Shown here piece by piece: positions 28,964 to 36,603 of a stretch of DNA of 64,000 nucleotides (positions within the stretch are counted from its first letter, which is position 1; every line of letters starts with the position of its first letter). The DNA is taken from positions 930,001-994,000 of the forward strand of contig CAWGTA010000008.1 of assembly GCA_963825305.1 (NCBI GenBank), written 5' to 3'. The translations under genes and the position numbers were made by a program. This DNA comes from PSRJ01 sp963825305 (GTDB taxonomy: Bacteria > Acidobacteriota > Terriglobia > Bryobacterales > Bryobacteraceae). The notes under the pieces are model-generated. The model saw only the letters and a program-made list of their open reading frames with translations. It had not been told where the DNA came from and ran no database searches.

Positions 28964-31339
28964 TTACTTAGACCCCTGCGACTCCACCAGCGAATCCACG
29001 CTGCGCAGCACCCGTTCCAAGTCGCTTTCCTGCACCGGCTTGGCCACCACGAAGCGCCCGTCTCCTTCGAAATCGGCGGAGAGTTCGATGTCGTACTGGT
29101 CGGAGAGCAGAATGAATCCGCCGACGCGCGATTGCAGCCGTTCCGAGAGTTCCACCCAGTTCAGGCCGGGCGCGTGGACGGAACAGAAAGCGGCATCGAA
29201 ACGCAACCGCTGCGCCATTTCCAGACCCGCATCGGCATTGTCCACGGGAACTACGCGGTAGCCGTGATTGGCCAGCAGCGCAACCAACTGGCGCTGGGAG
29301 GTGTCGTCGGGCTCGATCACCAACGCGGTCATCTGGCGGCCGCCGCTTCTTGGTCCTGTAGCCTCCTGGCTGGGAATCGCCCGTTCGCGCGTAAGCGGGA
29401 GGTCCACTTCAAAGCGCGGCGAGGCATGATCCTTTTCGACCAGCCGAACTTCTCCGCCGTGCCCGCCGATCACGCTGCGCGTCACCCCCAGTACGGCCGC
29501 GGTCTCTTCGGTGGTGCGAGCGTCCGACGGCGCGCTGAACGCGATCTCAATCAGCAGCCGCTTGGCCAGGATGCTGGCGCGGATGGTGATGGTTTTCTCC
29601 GTGGCTTTCGCCAGCGACTGCTCGGCGTGAACGAAGAGCGTAAGCAAAGCCTGCTCAAGCTGCCCGTGCGAGCCCGTTACGAACAGGGGTTCGGGCAAAG
29701 TCAGGTCCTCTACCCGGATTCCCGAGGCTTTCCAGTCGCGCTCGCGGAACTCGATCAGGTTCCGCAGCAGGGTCGTCACACAGACCGGGCGCGCGTCTCC
29801 CTGCTCGGCCGCGGCGAAGGAAACCAGGCGTGACACAATCGCCGAGGCTTTATGGGCTTCGGCAGCGATCGCTCGTACTTCGCGATCGGCCGGAGTGGCC
29901 GGCAATCTCATCAGCGCACGATCGGCCAAATCGGAAATCGAGGCAAGCGGTGTCTGAAGTTCATTGACCACTCCGGAGATGAGCCGGCCCACGGCCGCCA
30001 GCTTTTCCGTGCGGAACAGTTGCTCTTGGACAAACCGCTGGTCCAACAGCCTGATGGCCACGCCGATCTGGTTTCCGAGGTGCTGCGCGAGTGCCTGCTC
30101 GTCGGCCGTGAAGTCGCGTGCGCGGTTATCCTGATCCAGTTCCACTACGCCCGCCACCTCGCCCTGCGAGAGCATGGGGACAAACAGCAACGACTTCGGC
30201 GTGCCCTGCCCGCCGGACGTAGCGATGGGAAAGGGGCTGCGCAGAATATCGGGAATCGCCAGCAGCGTGCGGTAGTGGAAACAGGCCACCGCTCCGGCAT
30301 GGGTTCCTCCGGGAGGCGCGGACAGCGAGATGGAGAGCGGCGAATGACCTTCGGAAACTACTTCGTCCAGCGTTTTGCCTCCCCGGTTGTAGACGTACAT
30401 GTGGACGCCCGAGACACCCAGCACGCGGGGCAGCGCTTCCTCGATGGCCGCGAGGATGGCTTCAATGGAAGACGCACCCAGGATTTCCTCGCCCAGTTGA
30501 TACGTCTTTCGCAGACGCTCGCGCTGCCCGCGAATACGCCGCTCGCGGCTCCACAGCGCGAAGCCGGTCACCATGACCAGCATCAGACCGCCAGCCAGCG
30601 CCAGTGGCGGGACGACCGTTCTGCGCTCGGTGAGGATAAGTTGGGAGCGATCGCTCACCAGCAGCTCAAACCAGCGGTTGTAGGGAGGAGTGGTGCAATA
30701 CTGTGCCGCGATTCCCGCCGCCTCGACTTTGTCCCCAGTGTTGAATCCACTGAGACTCTGCGGGCTGGCGCCCGACCCATGGGGCAAAAAGAACTTGTAG
30801 TCGCCGGCACGCGACGCCACCAGAATATACGGTCCGCCGGTGGTTTCGCCGATTTCCAAAATGCGCCCCTCGGTGCGAACCAGTTGGCCGAGATGTGCAA
30901 ATCCCACCAGTTCTTCCGCTGGCATCTTTTGAGGCGTAGGCGGCGGCTTCCGGCCGATCTTGCGGATGGTGGAGGGCAGGATCGTTATCAACCCGGCATG
31001 CGCCGAAAGAGTTCCTTCGGCTTCAATCTCGTCTCCCGGCATGTAGCCATCGATGACGTGACTCCATTCGGGCGCCTCCAGCAGGGCTCCGTGCCCGGAT
31101 TCCTGGAACGCCAGCAGATCGTAATAGGGAAAATGGAACGCCCTGGCGGAGACGACTCCCCGCACCGTCACTTTTTGCCCGGCGTAGGATGGCGTAAATT
31201 GGGGCGGCTGGCGGGATCCAACCTGTTCCAACGTGAGCCGGACCTGAGCGGGCAACGGCGCGACGCACACCGCCAGCACGAGCGCCAGCGCTGAAAACGC
31301 TAGCGGCCTCACACTACCGGTTTCTGGGTTTGCAACCAT
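28964..31339 (-). CDS. hybrid sensor histidine kinase-like protein lacking phosphotransfer residues
   Basis: 791 residues: signal or anchor segment, an extracytoplasmic OB-fold-like sensor region (VRGVVSARAF, RTEGRILEIGETTGG), a transmembrane helix near 245-265 (LALAGGLMLVMVTGFALW), a GAF domain (ASSIEAILAAIEEALP...), a DHp/ATPase region and a C-terminal receiver. The H-box reads SGVVNELQTPL, with Asn where the phosphorylated His should be. The N-box region reads LFVHAEQSL, without its Asn. The receiver reads AFCSVHAPGL, with Ser where Asp should be. The protein is therefore probably a non-catalytic signalling or scaffold protein. A GTG just after the HAD stop is an alternative start; ATG 31339 overlaps the HAD gene by 31 bases. 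Confidence 0.85.
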   Translation of the reverse strand: MVANPETGSVRPLAFSALALVLAVCVAPLPAQVRLTLEQVGSRQPPQFTPSYAGQKVTVRGVVSARAFHFPYYDLLAFQESGHGALLEAPEWSHVIDGYMPGDEIEAEGTLSAHAGLITILPSTIRKIGRKPPPTPQKMPAEELVGFAHLGQLVRTEGRILEIGETTGGPYILVASRAGDYKFFLPHGSGASPQSLSGFNTGDKVEAAGIAAQYCTTPPYNRWFELLVSDRSQLILTERRTVVPPLALAGGLMLVMVTGFALWSRERRIRGQRERLRKTYQLGEEILGASSIEAILAAIEEALPRVLGVSGVHMYVYNRGGKTLDEVVSEGHSPLSISLSAPPGGTHAGAVACFHYRTLLAIPDILRSPFPIATSGGQGTPKSLLFVPMLSQGEVAGVVELDQDNRARDFTADEQALAQHLGNQIGVAIRLLDQRFVQEQLFRTEKLAAVGRLISGVVNELQTPLASISDLADRALMRLPATPADREVRAIAAEAHKASAIVSRLVSFAAAEQGDARPVCVTTLLRNLIEFRERDWKASGIRVEDLTLPEPLFVTGSHGQLEQALLTLFVHAEQSLAKATEKTITIRASILAKRLLIEIAFSAPSDARTTEETAAVLGVTRSVIGGHGGEVRLVEKDHASPRFEVDLPLTRERAIPSQEATGPRSGGRQMTALVIEPDDTSQRQLVALLANHGYRVVPVDNADAGLEMAQRLRFDAAFCSVHAPGLNWVELSERLQSRVGGFILLSDQYDIELSADFEGDGRFVVAKPVQESDLERVLRSVDSLVESQGSK

Positions 31340-31977
31340 GGCTCCAGACTCTCGCTGCCAAAATTATCGATGGTTAATTCCGCCCCCGGCAAGTCCCCAT
31401 GAGTCGTAAGAACCCCAATAACTCTTGCTCCCGCAGCCCTCGCGGCCTCGACTCCGGAATAAGAATCCTCAAATACCAGACAATTTGCTGGTGCAATTCC
31501 CAACAGCTCGGCGGTGCGCAAGTAGACCTCGGGATGCGGCTTGGGTTGACGCACCTGATGACCATCGACCACCACGCGGAAAAAATGCCGCAGTCCGGCG
31601 CGCTCCAAAGTGAACTCGACGTTGGCAGGCTCCGCATTGCTCGCCACTGCCATCGGGTCGTGCCGGTGGAATTCGAGGAACGAGCGGATTCCCGGCATCA
31701 GAATCTCTTCCATTTTGTCCGCGATCAACTGGCGGTAGAGTTCTTCCTTGGCGGCGCCGCGCGCGAACACCTCTTGGGGGGTGAGCTTGTCGCCGAAATA
31801 ATCGCGAACAATTTCGTCGTTGCGCCGGCCGTACATGTTCTCTCGCATCGCATCTGTAGTTTCCAGTCCGTACCGCCGGTTGAAAATTTCCCATGCGGTC
31901 ACGTGGGTCGGATTGGAATCCACCAGCACGCCATCCATGTCGAAAACCAAGGCGAGACCTTTCGCCAGCCCGCTCAT
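31309..31977 (-). CDS. HAD-superfamily phosphatase, beta-phosphoglucomutase-like
   Basis: 222 residues. Motif I FDMDGVLVDSNP has both catalytic aspartates, motif II appears in AVASNAEPANVEF, the conserved lysine in RQPKPHPEVYL, and motif IV in CLVFEDSYSGVEAA. The helical cap lies between motifs I and II. Proteins of this type dephosphorylate sugar phosphates or isomerise beta-glucose 1-phosphate. It overlaps cutA by four bases (ATGA), and the kinase-like gene follows on the same strand. Confidence 0.85.
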   Translation of the reverse strand: MSGLAKGLALVFDMDGVLVDSNPTHVTAWEIFNRRYGLETTDAMRENMYGRRNDEIVRDYFGDKLTPQEVFARGAAKEELYRQLIADKMEEILMPGIRSFLEFHRHDPMAVASNAEPANVEFTLERAGLRHFFRVVVDGHQVRQPKPHPEVYLRTAELLGIAPANCLVFEDSYSGVEAARAAGARVIGVLTTHGDLPGAELTIDNFGSESLEPWLQTQKPVV

Positions 31978-32300
31978 GCTTCGTCCCGAAGGCTGCCATC
32001 AATCCAGTTCAGGTAATTCGCGGCGCCATCCACCACCTGCAAGGCAAGGACTTCGGGAACCTCGTAAGAATGCGCCTTCTCGAGAGCGGCCATGAGCTCA
32101 TGGAATCGATCGCGCGACGATTTGATCAGGAGCAGCCATTCCTCCGCCGACTCCAGCGCGCCTTTCCAGCGATAGTAGCTGCGGACCCGCGGAATCACAT
32201 TGACGCATGCCGCCAGCCGCTGCTCCACCATGCTGCGCGCCAGCGTTTCCGCCTCCGCCTCTGACGCGCACGTACTCAAAACAACAATCTTGTCGGTCAT
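31974..32300 (-). CDS. cutA: Divalent cation tolerance protein CutA
   Basis: 108 residues of the trimeric CutA1 fold: VVLSTCASEAEAETLAR, RLAACVNVIPRVRSYYRWKG, EEWLLLIKSSRDRF and HSYEVPEVLALQVVDG are all standard. Linked to copper and other divalent metal tolerance; its biochemical role is unsettled. It starts the cutA-HAD-kinase transcript and is divergent from ftsB. Confidence 0.93.
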   Translation of the reverse strand: MTDKIVVLSTCASEAEAETLARSMVEQRLAACVNVIPRVRSYYRWKGALESAEEWLLLIKSSRDRFHELMAALEKAHSYEVPEVLALQVVDGAANYLNWIDGSLRDEA

Positions 32301-32363
32301 CGAAAATTTTCAGAACAGATCGAAGAACGCAATGCTAACATTATTTATCCGGGCCCATTTCAT

Positions 32364-32648
32364 ATGAAGGTTTCACTGTCCCGATTTGGATACGGGATCG
32401 CATTTATTCTGGTTGCCAGTTATGCTTTTTTCACGTTGCAGGGTCCCAAGGGAATACCGGCTCTGTTCGAGAAGCGGCGGCAGATCGAGGACGCCGAAAA
32501 GCATAACGCTTCCCTGGCGCAGGAAAACGAGCGTCTGCGGGAACACATTCAGCGGCTTGGCGATAGTCCCGCCGAGCAGGAGCTGGAGATTCGCCAGCGC
32601 CTCAAACTGGTGCACCCAGGAGAAAAGGTCTACATCCTAGGCAAATAG
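32364..32648 (+). CDS. ftsB: FtsB/DivIC-family septum formation protein
   Basis: 94-residue bitopic membrane protein: short cytoplasmic start, one transmembrane helix (YGIAFILVASYAFFTLQG), then a coiled coil (RRQIEDAEKHNASLAQENERL) and a conserved ending RLKLVHPGEKVYIL. The family bridges FtsL and FtsQ in the division complex. Size and layout match. A terminator hairpin follows the stop. Confidence 0.85.
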   Translation: MKVSLSRFGYGIAFILVASYAFFTLQGPKGIPALFEKRRQIEDAEKHNASLAQENERLREHIQRLGDSPAEQELEIRQRLKLVHPGEKVYILGK

Positions 32649-32659
32649 CTCGCCCGTAG

Positions 32660-32690
32660 CACAGGCCTCCCGGCCTGTGTCCGTTTTTTT
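32660..32690 (+). terminator. intrinsic terminator after ftsB, repeat family A
   Basis: CACAGGCC, TCCC loop, GGCCTGTG: an 8-bp GC-rich stem followed by TCCGTTTTTTT. This has the form of a rho-independent terminator for ftsB. The stem core and its CCGTAGCA lead-in recur at 22826-22845, so a mobile hairpin repeat seems to have been used as a terminator. Confidence 0.75.
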
Positions 32691-32699
32691 CGCGGTCTT

Positions 32700-33695
32700 T
32701 CAAACCCGCAGCACCGCCGCACCTCTTACCGCGTCATTCTTCAGCGCGTGCAGCGCCTCATTTGCTTCCTCCAAGCGAAATTCCTGCACCTGGGTCTCGA
32801 TGGGGATTTCCGCCGCGATCTTCAGGAAGTCCTCACCGTCACGCCGCGTGTTGTTGGCGACGCTGCGGATCACGCGCTCGTGGTAGAGCAGGTCGTAATC
32901 GAGTTGCGGAATCGGGCTCATGTGGATGCCTCCCAACGCGACCGTTCCGCCGCGCTTCAGCGTCCGCAAAGCGCTGATCACCAGTTCGCCCGCCGGCGCG
33001 AAGATCAGCGCGGCATCCAACTTCGCCGGAGGCTCCTCGCTGGAATCCCCAGCCCATTGCGCGCCCAAATCGAGCGCGAGCTGCCGGTGACGCGCGTCTC
33101 GCGTGATGGCATAGACCTCGATGTTCCAATGCCGCGCCACCTGAATGGCCACATGGGCCGCCGCGCCGAACCCGTACATACCGAGCCTGCCGCCGGGCTC
33201 GACACCGGAGAGCCGCAGCGTCCGGAAGCCGATGATGCCCGCGCACAGCAGCGGCGCCACGTGGAGATCGCTGAAGGCTTCGGGCAAAGCGTACACAAAT
33301 TCTTCGCGCGCGACGGTGTACTCGGCATACCCGCCGTCCACCATCCAGCCCGTGAAGGTGGCCTTCTCGCAAAGATTCTCACGGCCCGATCGGCAGTACT
33401 CGCAAACGCCGCAGGTGCTGTGCAGCCACGGAATCCCCACGCGCGCACCCGGCTGGAAGCGCGAAGCTTCCGGGCCGTTGGCCTCCACCACTCCCACCAC
33501 CTGATGGCCGGGGACGATGGGGCTCTTGCGAGGCGGCAATTCACCCTCCGCCACATGCAAGTCGGTCCGGCACACACCGCAGGCATGGACGCGGACCAGC
33601 ACTTCCCTGCCCGCGGGCACGGGCTTGGGAAGCTGCACGATCTCCAGCGGGCGGGACTCGATGGCCGCCGGCCGGCGCAGGATACAAGCCTTCAT
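32700..33695 (-). CDS. zinc-dependent alcohol dehydrogenase (MDR family)
   Basis: 331 residues from ATG 33695 (MKACILRRPAAIESRPLEI). Catalytic zinc ligands are in HACGVCRTDLHVAEG and PIVPGHQVVGVVE; the structural zinc has four cysteines in TCGVCEYCRSGRENLC. The nucleotide fold is MYGFGAAAHVAIQVA, where the usual GxGxxG is GFGAAA. YHERVIRSVANNTRRDGEDFL near the end fits the AdhP-like zinc alcohol dehydrogenase group. The start codon lies in the loop of an 8-bp hairpin. An earlier in-frame extension across the divergent gene is not credible. Confidence 0.85.
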   Translation of the reverse strand: MKACILRRPAAIESRPLEIVQLPKPVPAGREVLVRVHACGVCRTDLHVAEGELPPRKSPIVPGHQVVGVVEANGPEASRFQPGARVGIPWLHSTCGVCEYCRSGRENLCEKATFTGWMVDGGYAEYTVAREEFVYALPEAFSDLHVAPLLCAGIIGFRTLRLSGVEPGGRLGMYGFGAAAHVAIQVARHWNIEVYAITRDARHRQLALDLGAQWAGDSSEEPPAKLDAALIFAPAGELVISALRTLKRGGTVALGGIHMSPIPQLDYDLLYHERVIRSVANNTRRDGEDFLKIAAEIPIETQVQEFRLEEANEALHALKNDAVRGAAVLRV

Positions 33696-33703
33696 GCTTG
33701 TAT
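33682..33703 (-). promoter_or_regulatory. hairpin enclosing the alcohol dehydrogenase start codon
   Basis: On the minus strand ATACAAGC, ATGAAG, GCTTGTAT: an 8-bp perfect stem with the ATG start in the six-base loop. No ribosome site is visible just upstream. A stem around the start codon could limit translation initiation, or it may mark a nearly leaderless transcript. It could also be chance. Confidence 0.35.
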
Positions 33704-33741
33704 TCTCGCGCCTCCTGCTATGGTGAAGGTATCTCTCACAC

Positions 33742-33900
33742 ATGGCCAAGAGACTCATGATCGTCATCGTGGGAATCGGCATCGGCTCTCTCGCCGGCCT
33801 GGTGATCTCGGCCCTGGGCGCCGGAAACGTGGGACTGATCATCGGCGCCGTGGCTGGCGGCGTGATTCCGCTGCTGATCCTCGGGCCGCCGGGCAAATGA
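33742..33900 (+). CDS. 52-residue two-helix membrane protein
   Basis: ORF from ATG 33742 to TGA 33900. The product starts MAKRLMIVIVGIGIGSLAG, runs through a second glycine-rich hydrophobic stretch (VGLIIGAVAGGVIPLLIL) and ends GPPGK. It looks like a small two-helix inner-membrane protein. It is divergent from the alcohol dehydrogenase and 69 bases before the zinc-ribbon operon, which is also membrane-rich. GAAGGT lies 13 bases before the ATG, rather far for a ribosome site. No family recognised. Confidence 0.55.
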   Translation: MAKRLMIVIVGIGIGSLAGLVISALGAGNVGLIIGAVAGGVIPLLILGPPGK

Positions 33901-33933
33901 CCACTTTCCGGGCCGCCCCGCTGGAAGACCAGC

Positions 33934-33939
33934 TATAAT
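33934..33939 (+). promoter_or_regulatory. TATAAT -10 box of the zinc-ribbon operon
   Basis: Consensus TATAAT at 33934-33939 is 30 bases before the ATG of the first zinc-ribbon gene, with a CGGAGGAC ribosome site between. No good -35 hexamer is seen at the normal distance in the GC-rich upstream bases. Confidence 0.4.
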
Positions 33940-33969
33940 TAACCCTCAACATCCCATCGGAGGACGTCG

Positions 33970-34575
33970 ATGTTCTGTACAAGTTGCGGCGCGTCCATCG
34001 CCGACGGCTCTAAATTCTGCCCGAGCTGCGGTTCCGTTTTGGCGTCTTCGGGCCAGCAGCAGCCTGCGGTCACGCCCTCTCCGCTGTTTCCGGCCGCTCC
34101 GGTGGGACGTGTGATGGACTACGCCACCTGGGGCAGTCGCGCGATCGGGTACCTAATCGATACCTTGCTGGTGGCGCCAGTGCTGCTTATTTTGTATTTC
34201 GTCCTGAGCGGGCTACTCGTAGGCCTCGCCAGCATTGGCGGCAGGGATGCAGGGGGTGCCTTCGGCGCATCCTGCTGCGTCTTCCTCGTCTTGTTTCCGC
34301 TGGCTTCGTTGGCCGTAGGTTTGTACAATCGGGTTTACCTGATTGCCAGCCGCGGCTACTCCATCGGGCAGGGCGTTGTGAAAATCAAGGTCGTCGATGC
34401 CAACGGAGCCCTGCTTACACAGGGGACGGCGCTCATTCGCCTCCTGGCGCATGTTGCTATGGGCTTCGTGCCGGCCCTTCCAATCCTCGATCTGCTCTGG
34501 CCGCTCTGGGATGACCGCCGGCAGACGCTCCACGATAAAGCTGTGGGTTGCTACGTGATCAACAATCCGCAATGA
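33970..34575 (+). CDS. zinc-ribbon RDD-family membrane protein
   Basis: 201 residues. The N terminus is a double CxxC zinc ribbon (CTSCGASIADGSKFCPSCGS), then a linker. An RDD domain follows: GSRAIGYLIDTLLVAPVLLIL begins helix 1, then YLIASRGYSIGQGVVKIKVV, and LPILDLLWPLWDDRRQTLHDKAVG at the end. RDD proteins are small transporters or membrane partners of unclear substrate. GGAGG precedes the ATG. Its stop overlaps the next start as ATGA. First gene of a four-gene run. Confidence 0.88.
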   Translation: MFCTSCGASIADGSKFCPSCGSVLASSGQQQPAVTPSPLFPAAPVGRVMDYATWGSRAIGYLIDTLLVAPVLLILYFVLSGLLVGLASIGGRDAGGAFGASCCVFLVLFPLASLAVGLYNRVYLIASRGYSIGQGVVKIKVVDANGALLTQGTALIRLLAHVAMGFVPALPILDLLWPLWDDRRQTLHDKAVGCYVINNPQ

Positions 34576-35051
34576 GAAAATTCCTGTCCAGACCGGGAAT
34601 GCCGCCGGCAGCCGCCGGGTTGGCGATCTTGCTCCAGGCGGCGCTGGCAAGAATCTTTCTTCAGGCGGATGAGGCGCGCGTCTACTTCCTGGGCCATCCA
34701 CTCAACTGGGCTTGTTCCTTTCATGAACGCTTCGGCTTGCCCTGCCCCACCTGTGGAATGACCCGAAGCGTGATCCTCACGCTTCACGGACAAGTGGAAA
34801 GAGCCTGGCACATGGCTCCCGGCGGACCGGCGCTGACACTGGGTGTTCTGTTGGTGGCCGCGGGAGTCCTGCTGTTGGCGGGAGTTGAGTTCGGGATGGC
34901 CAAGCGACGAGCCCAGGCGAGTAGCCGGCTTGAGCACAAGATCAAGATGGGATTGCAGGCCAGTACGCTGGCGTGGGCAAGTGTTTCGATCGTGGTGTGG
35001 CTCGCCGGTTGGGCCACGCAGTTTTCGGCGGCTCTACGGGCCGTGCACTAA
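34572..35051 (+). CDS. DUF2752-type membrane protein
   Basis: 159 residues from ATG 34572, overlapping the RDD gene (ATGA). The conserved DUF2752 core is visible: CSFHERFGLPCPTCGMTRS, with the CPTCGMTR motif, followed by LTLHGQVERAWHMAPGGP and a transmembrane helix (TLGVLLVAAGVLLLAG). Two or three more helices are likely. Function of the family is unknown. It lies 31 bases before the next zinc-ribbon gene. Confidence 0.8.
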   Translation: MRKFLSRPGMPPAAAGLAILLQAALARIFLQADEARVYFLGHPLNWACSFHERFGLPCPTCGMTRSVILTLHGQVERAWHMAPGGPALTLGVLLVAAGVLLLAGVEFGMAKRRAQASSRLEHKIKMGLQASTLAWASVSIVVWLAGWATQFSAALRAVH

Positions 35052-35082
35052 GACTATCCTAAAGAAGAGTGGAGGTTTTACG

Positions 35083-35562
35083 ATGCCTTTCTGTGCCAGT
35101 TGCGGCTCCGCAGTAGAAGGCCGTTTTTGCGCTAAATGTGGAACTCCGTTGGGAGCGGCAGCACCGCCGGCGGGCGCAGCTCCGCTGGGAGCGGGATATG
35201 CTCCTCCTGTCACCAGTGCGGCGGGGCTGACGGACAATGCCGCCGCGGCACTCTGCTACGTGCTGACTTTCATTACCGGCATTCTGTTCCTCGTGCTGGA
35301 ACCGTACAACAAAAATCGGAATATCCGCTTCCACGCCTTTCAAGCCATTTTTCTGGGCGTGGGCTGGATTGCGCTGTGGATCGTCATCGGCATCCTCTTC
35401 ACGATGCTGGGCTCGATTGGATTTTTCTTCGGTTACTTGGCCCTTCGGTCCCTGATCGGGCTATGCTTCTTCATTCTCTGGATCTACCTGATCGTGATGG
35501 CATATCAAGGCAAGAAGATAGTGCTGCCGATCATCGGGCCGCTGGCAGAAAAGCAAGCGTGA
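35083..35562 (+). CDS. zinc-ribbon membrane protein, DUF4870-like
   Basis: 159 residues from ATG 35083, behind GGAGG. The N-terminal zinc ribbon (CASCGSAVEGRFCAKCGTPLG) and an Ala/Pro linker lead to a four-helix membrane domain. Landmarks are ALCYVLTFITGILFLVLEPYNKN, IRFHAFQAIFLGV and FILWIYLIVMAYQGKKIVLPIIG. The order of HAFQA and the YxGKxxxxPxIG ending fits DUF4870/Tic20-like proteins. The function is unknown. It overlaps the next gene (GTGA). Confidence 0.8.
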   Translation: MPFCASCGSAVEGRFCAKCGTPLGAAAPPAGAAPLGAGYAPPVTSAAGLTDNAAAALCYVLTFITGILFLVLEPYNKNRNIRFHAFQAIFLGVGWIALWIVIGILFTMLGSIGFFFGYLALRSLIGLCFFILWIYLIVMAYQGKKIVLPIIGPLAEKQA

Positions 35563-36593
35563 TCCGGCGCGCATGCTTCCGGCTCCGCGGTTGGCATCGG
35601 GCTCTTGCCGTTTTGGGCGCCGTGTCGCTGGCTGGCGCCCAAATCCCGCGCGTCCGCGACATCGATCTCTACGGAATCGGAAAAGTGCCGGCTGCCCGCA
35701 TCCTACGCGAGGCCAAACTTCAGCGGGGTGAACCGCTCCCGGCATCGAAGGGCGATCTGGAAGACCGCATCAACGAGATCTCCGGTATCTCCCGGGTTCG
35801 CGTGGAGGCCGTCTGTTGCGAAGGCGCTGACGCCATTCTGTTCATCGGAGTGGAAGAGAAAGATGGGCCGCGCGTGGCGTTCCGCTCGGAACCCACTGGC
35901 AAGGCCGTTCTCCCGGCGGATCTGGCCGCCGATTACCAACAGTTCCTCGGCGCCGTACGGCAGGCCGTGGCGCAAACCCACGCTGGCGGCTCGGAACAGG
36001 ACAAACTGTCGACCACCCGTTCGGCGCGTGGATACGAAGAAAAGTTCGCCGCCTTCACCGGCGAGCACCTGGCGGAACTGAGGGACGTTCTGCGCAACTC
36101 TGAGGATTCCGAGCAGCGGGCCATTGCGGCGGCGGTGATCGGCTACGCACCCAAGAAGGCGGAGGTGATCGGCGATCTCCAGTTTGCCTTGCAGGACCCC
36201 GACGAGTCCGTGCGCAGCAACGCGATGCGCTCGATCAAAGCCCTGGTGGCTGCGGGTACGCGGGACCAGACTCTCGGGCTCCACATCTCACCCACATGGT
36301 TAATCGAGTTGCTGAACTCACTGGTACTGAGCGACCGCTTGCAAGCCGCTGACATTTTGGTGGCGCTGACGGACCGGCACGATGCGGCAATGCTCGATCA
36401 GATACGCGAGCGGGCGCTGACATCGTTGGCGGAGATGGCGCGCTGGGAGACGCTGCGTTATGCGCTGCCGCCGTTTCTATTGGTGGGCCGCATAGCCGGG
36501 CTGAACGAGCAGGAAATCCAGCGGCGCTGGTCCAACGGGGAGCGTGAGATGGTGATCCAGAAAGCCCTCGCAAAACCGCCGCGCCGCAAGTGA
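35559..36593 (+). CDS. exported POTRA-like and HEAT-repeat protein
   Basis: 344 residues from GTG 35559, overlapping the previous stop. A signal peptide (ALAVLGAVSLAGAQIP) is followed by a POTRA-like segment (IDLYGIGKVPAARILREAKLQRGEPL, with ISGISRVRVEAVCC). The C-terminal half shows helical HEAT-like repeats (RAIAAAVIGYAPKKAEVIGDL, SVRSNAMRSIKALV). A POTRA unit without a beta-barrel suggests an envelope adaptor. The role of the whole operon is unknown. Confidence 0.65.
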   Translation: MIRRACFRLRGWHRALAVLGAVSLAGAQIPRVRDIDLYGIGKVPAARILREAKLQRGEPLPASKGDLEDRINEISGISRVRVEAVCCEGADAILFIGVEEKDGPRVAFRSEPTGKAVLPADLAADYQQFLGAVRQAVAQTHAGGSEQDKLSTTRSARGYEEKFAAFTGEHLAELRDVLRNSEDSEQRAIAAAVIGYAPKKAEVIGDLQFALQDPDESVRSNAMRSIKALVAAGTRDQTLGLHISPTWLIELLNSLVLSDRLQAADILVALTDRHDAAMLDQIRERALTSLAEMARWETLRYALPPFLLVGRIAGLNEQEIQRRWSNGEREMVIQKALAKPPRRK

Positions 36594-36603
36594 AGGCGCG
36601 AAC

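Noticed and set aside
29852..31294. 480-residue plus-strand ORF opposite the hybrid kinase
   Set aside because: Arg/Gln-rich shadow of a clear gene on the other strand, no ribosome site, no motifs.
33696..33896. N-terminal extension of the alcohol dehydrogenase ORF
   Set aside because: The extra 67 residues are antisense to the small membrane protein gene, and the MKACILRR start is the family start.
32748..33938. 396-residue plus-strand ORF opposite the alcohol dehydrogenase
   Set aside because: Antisense to intact zinc-binding motifs; shadow frame.
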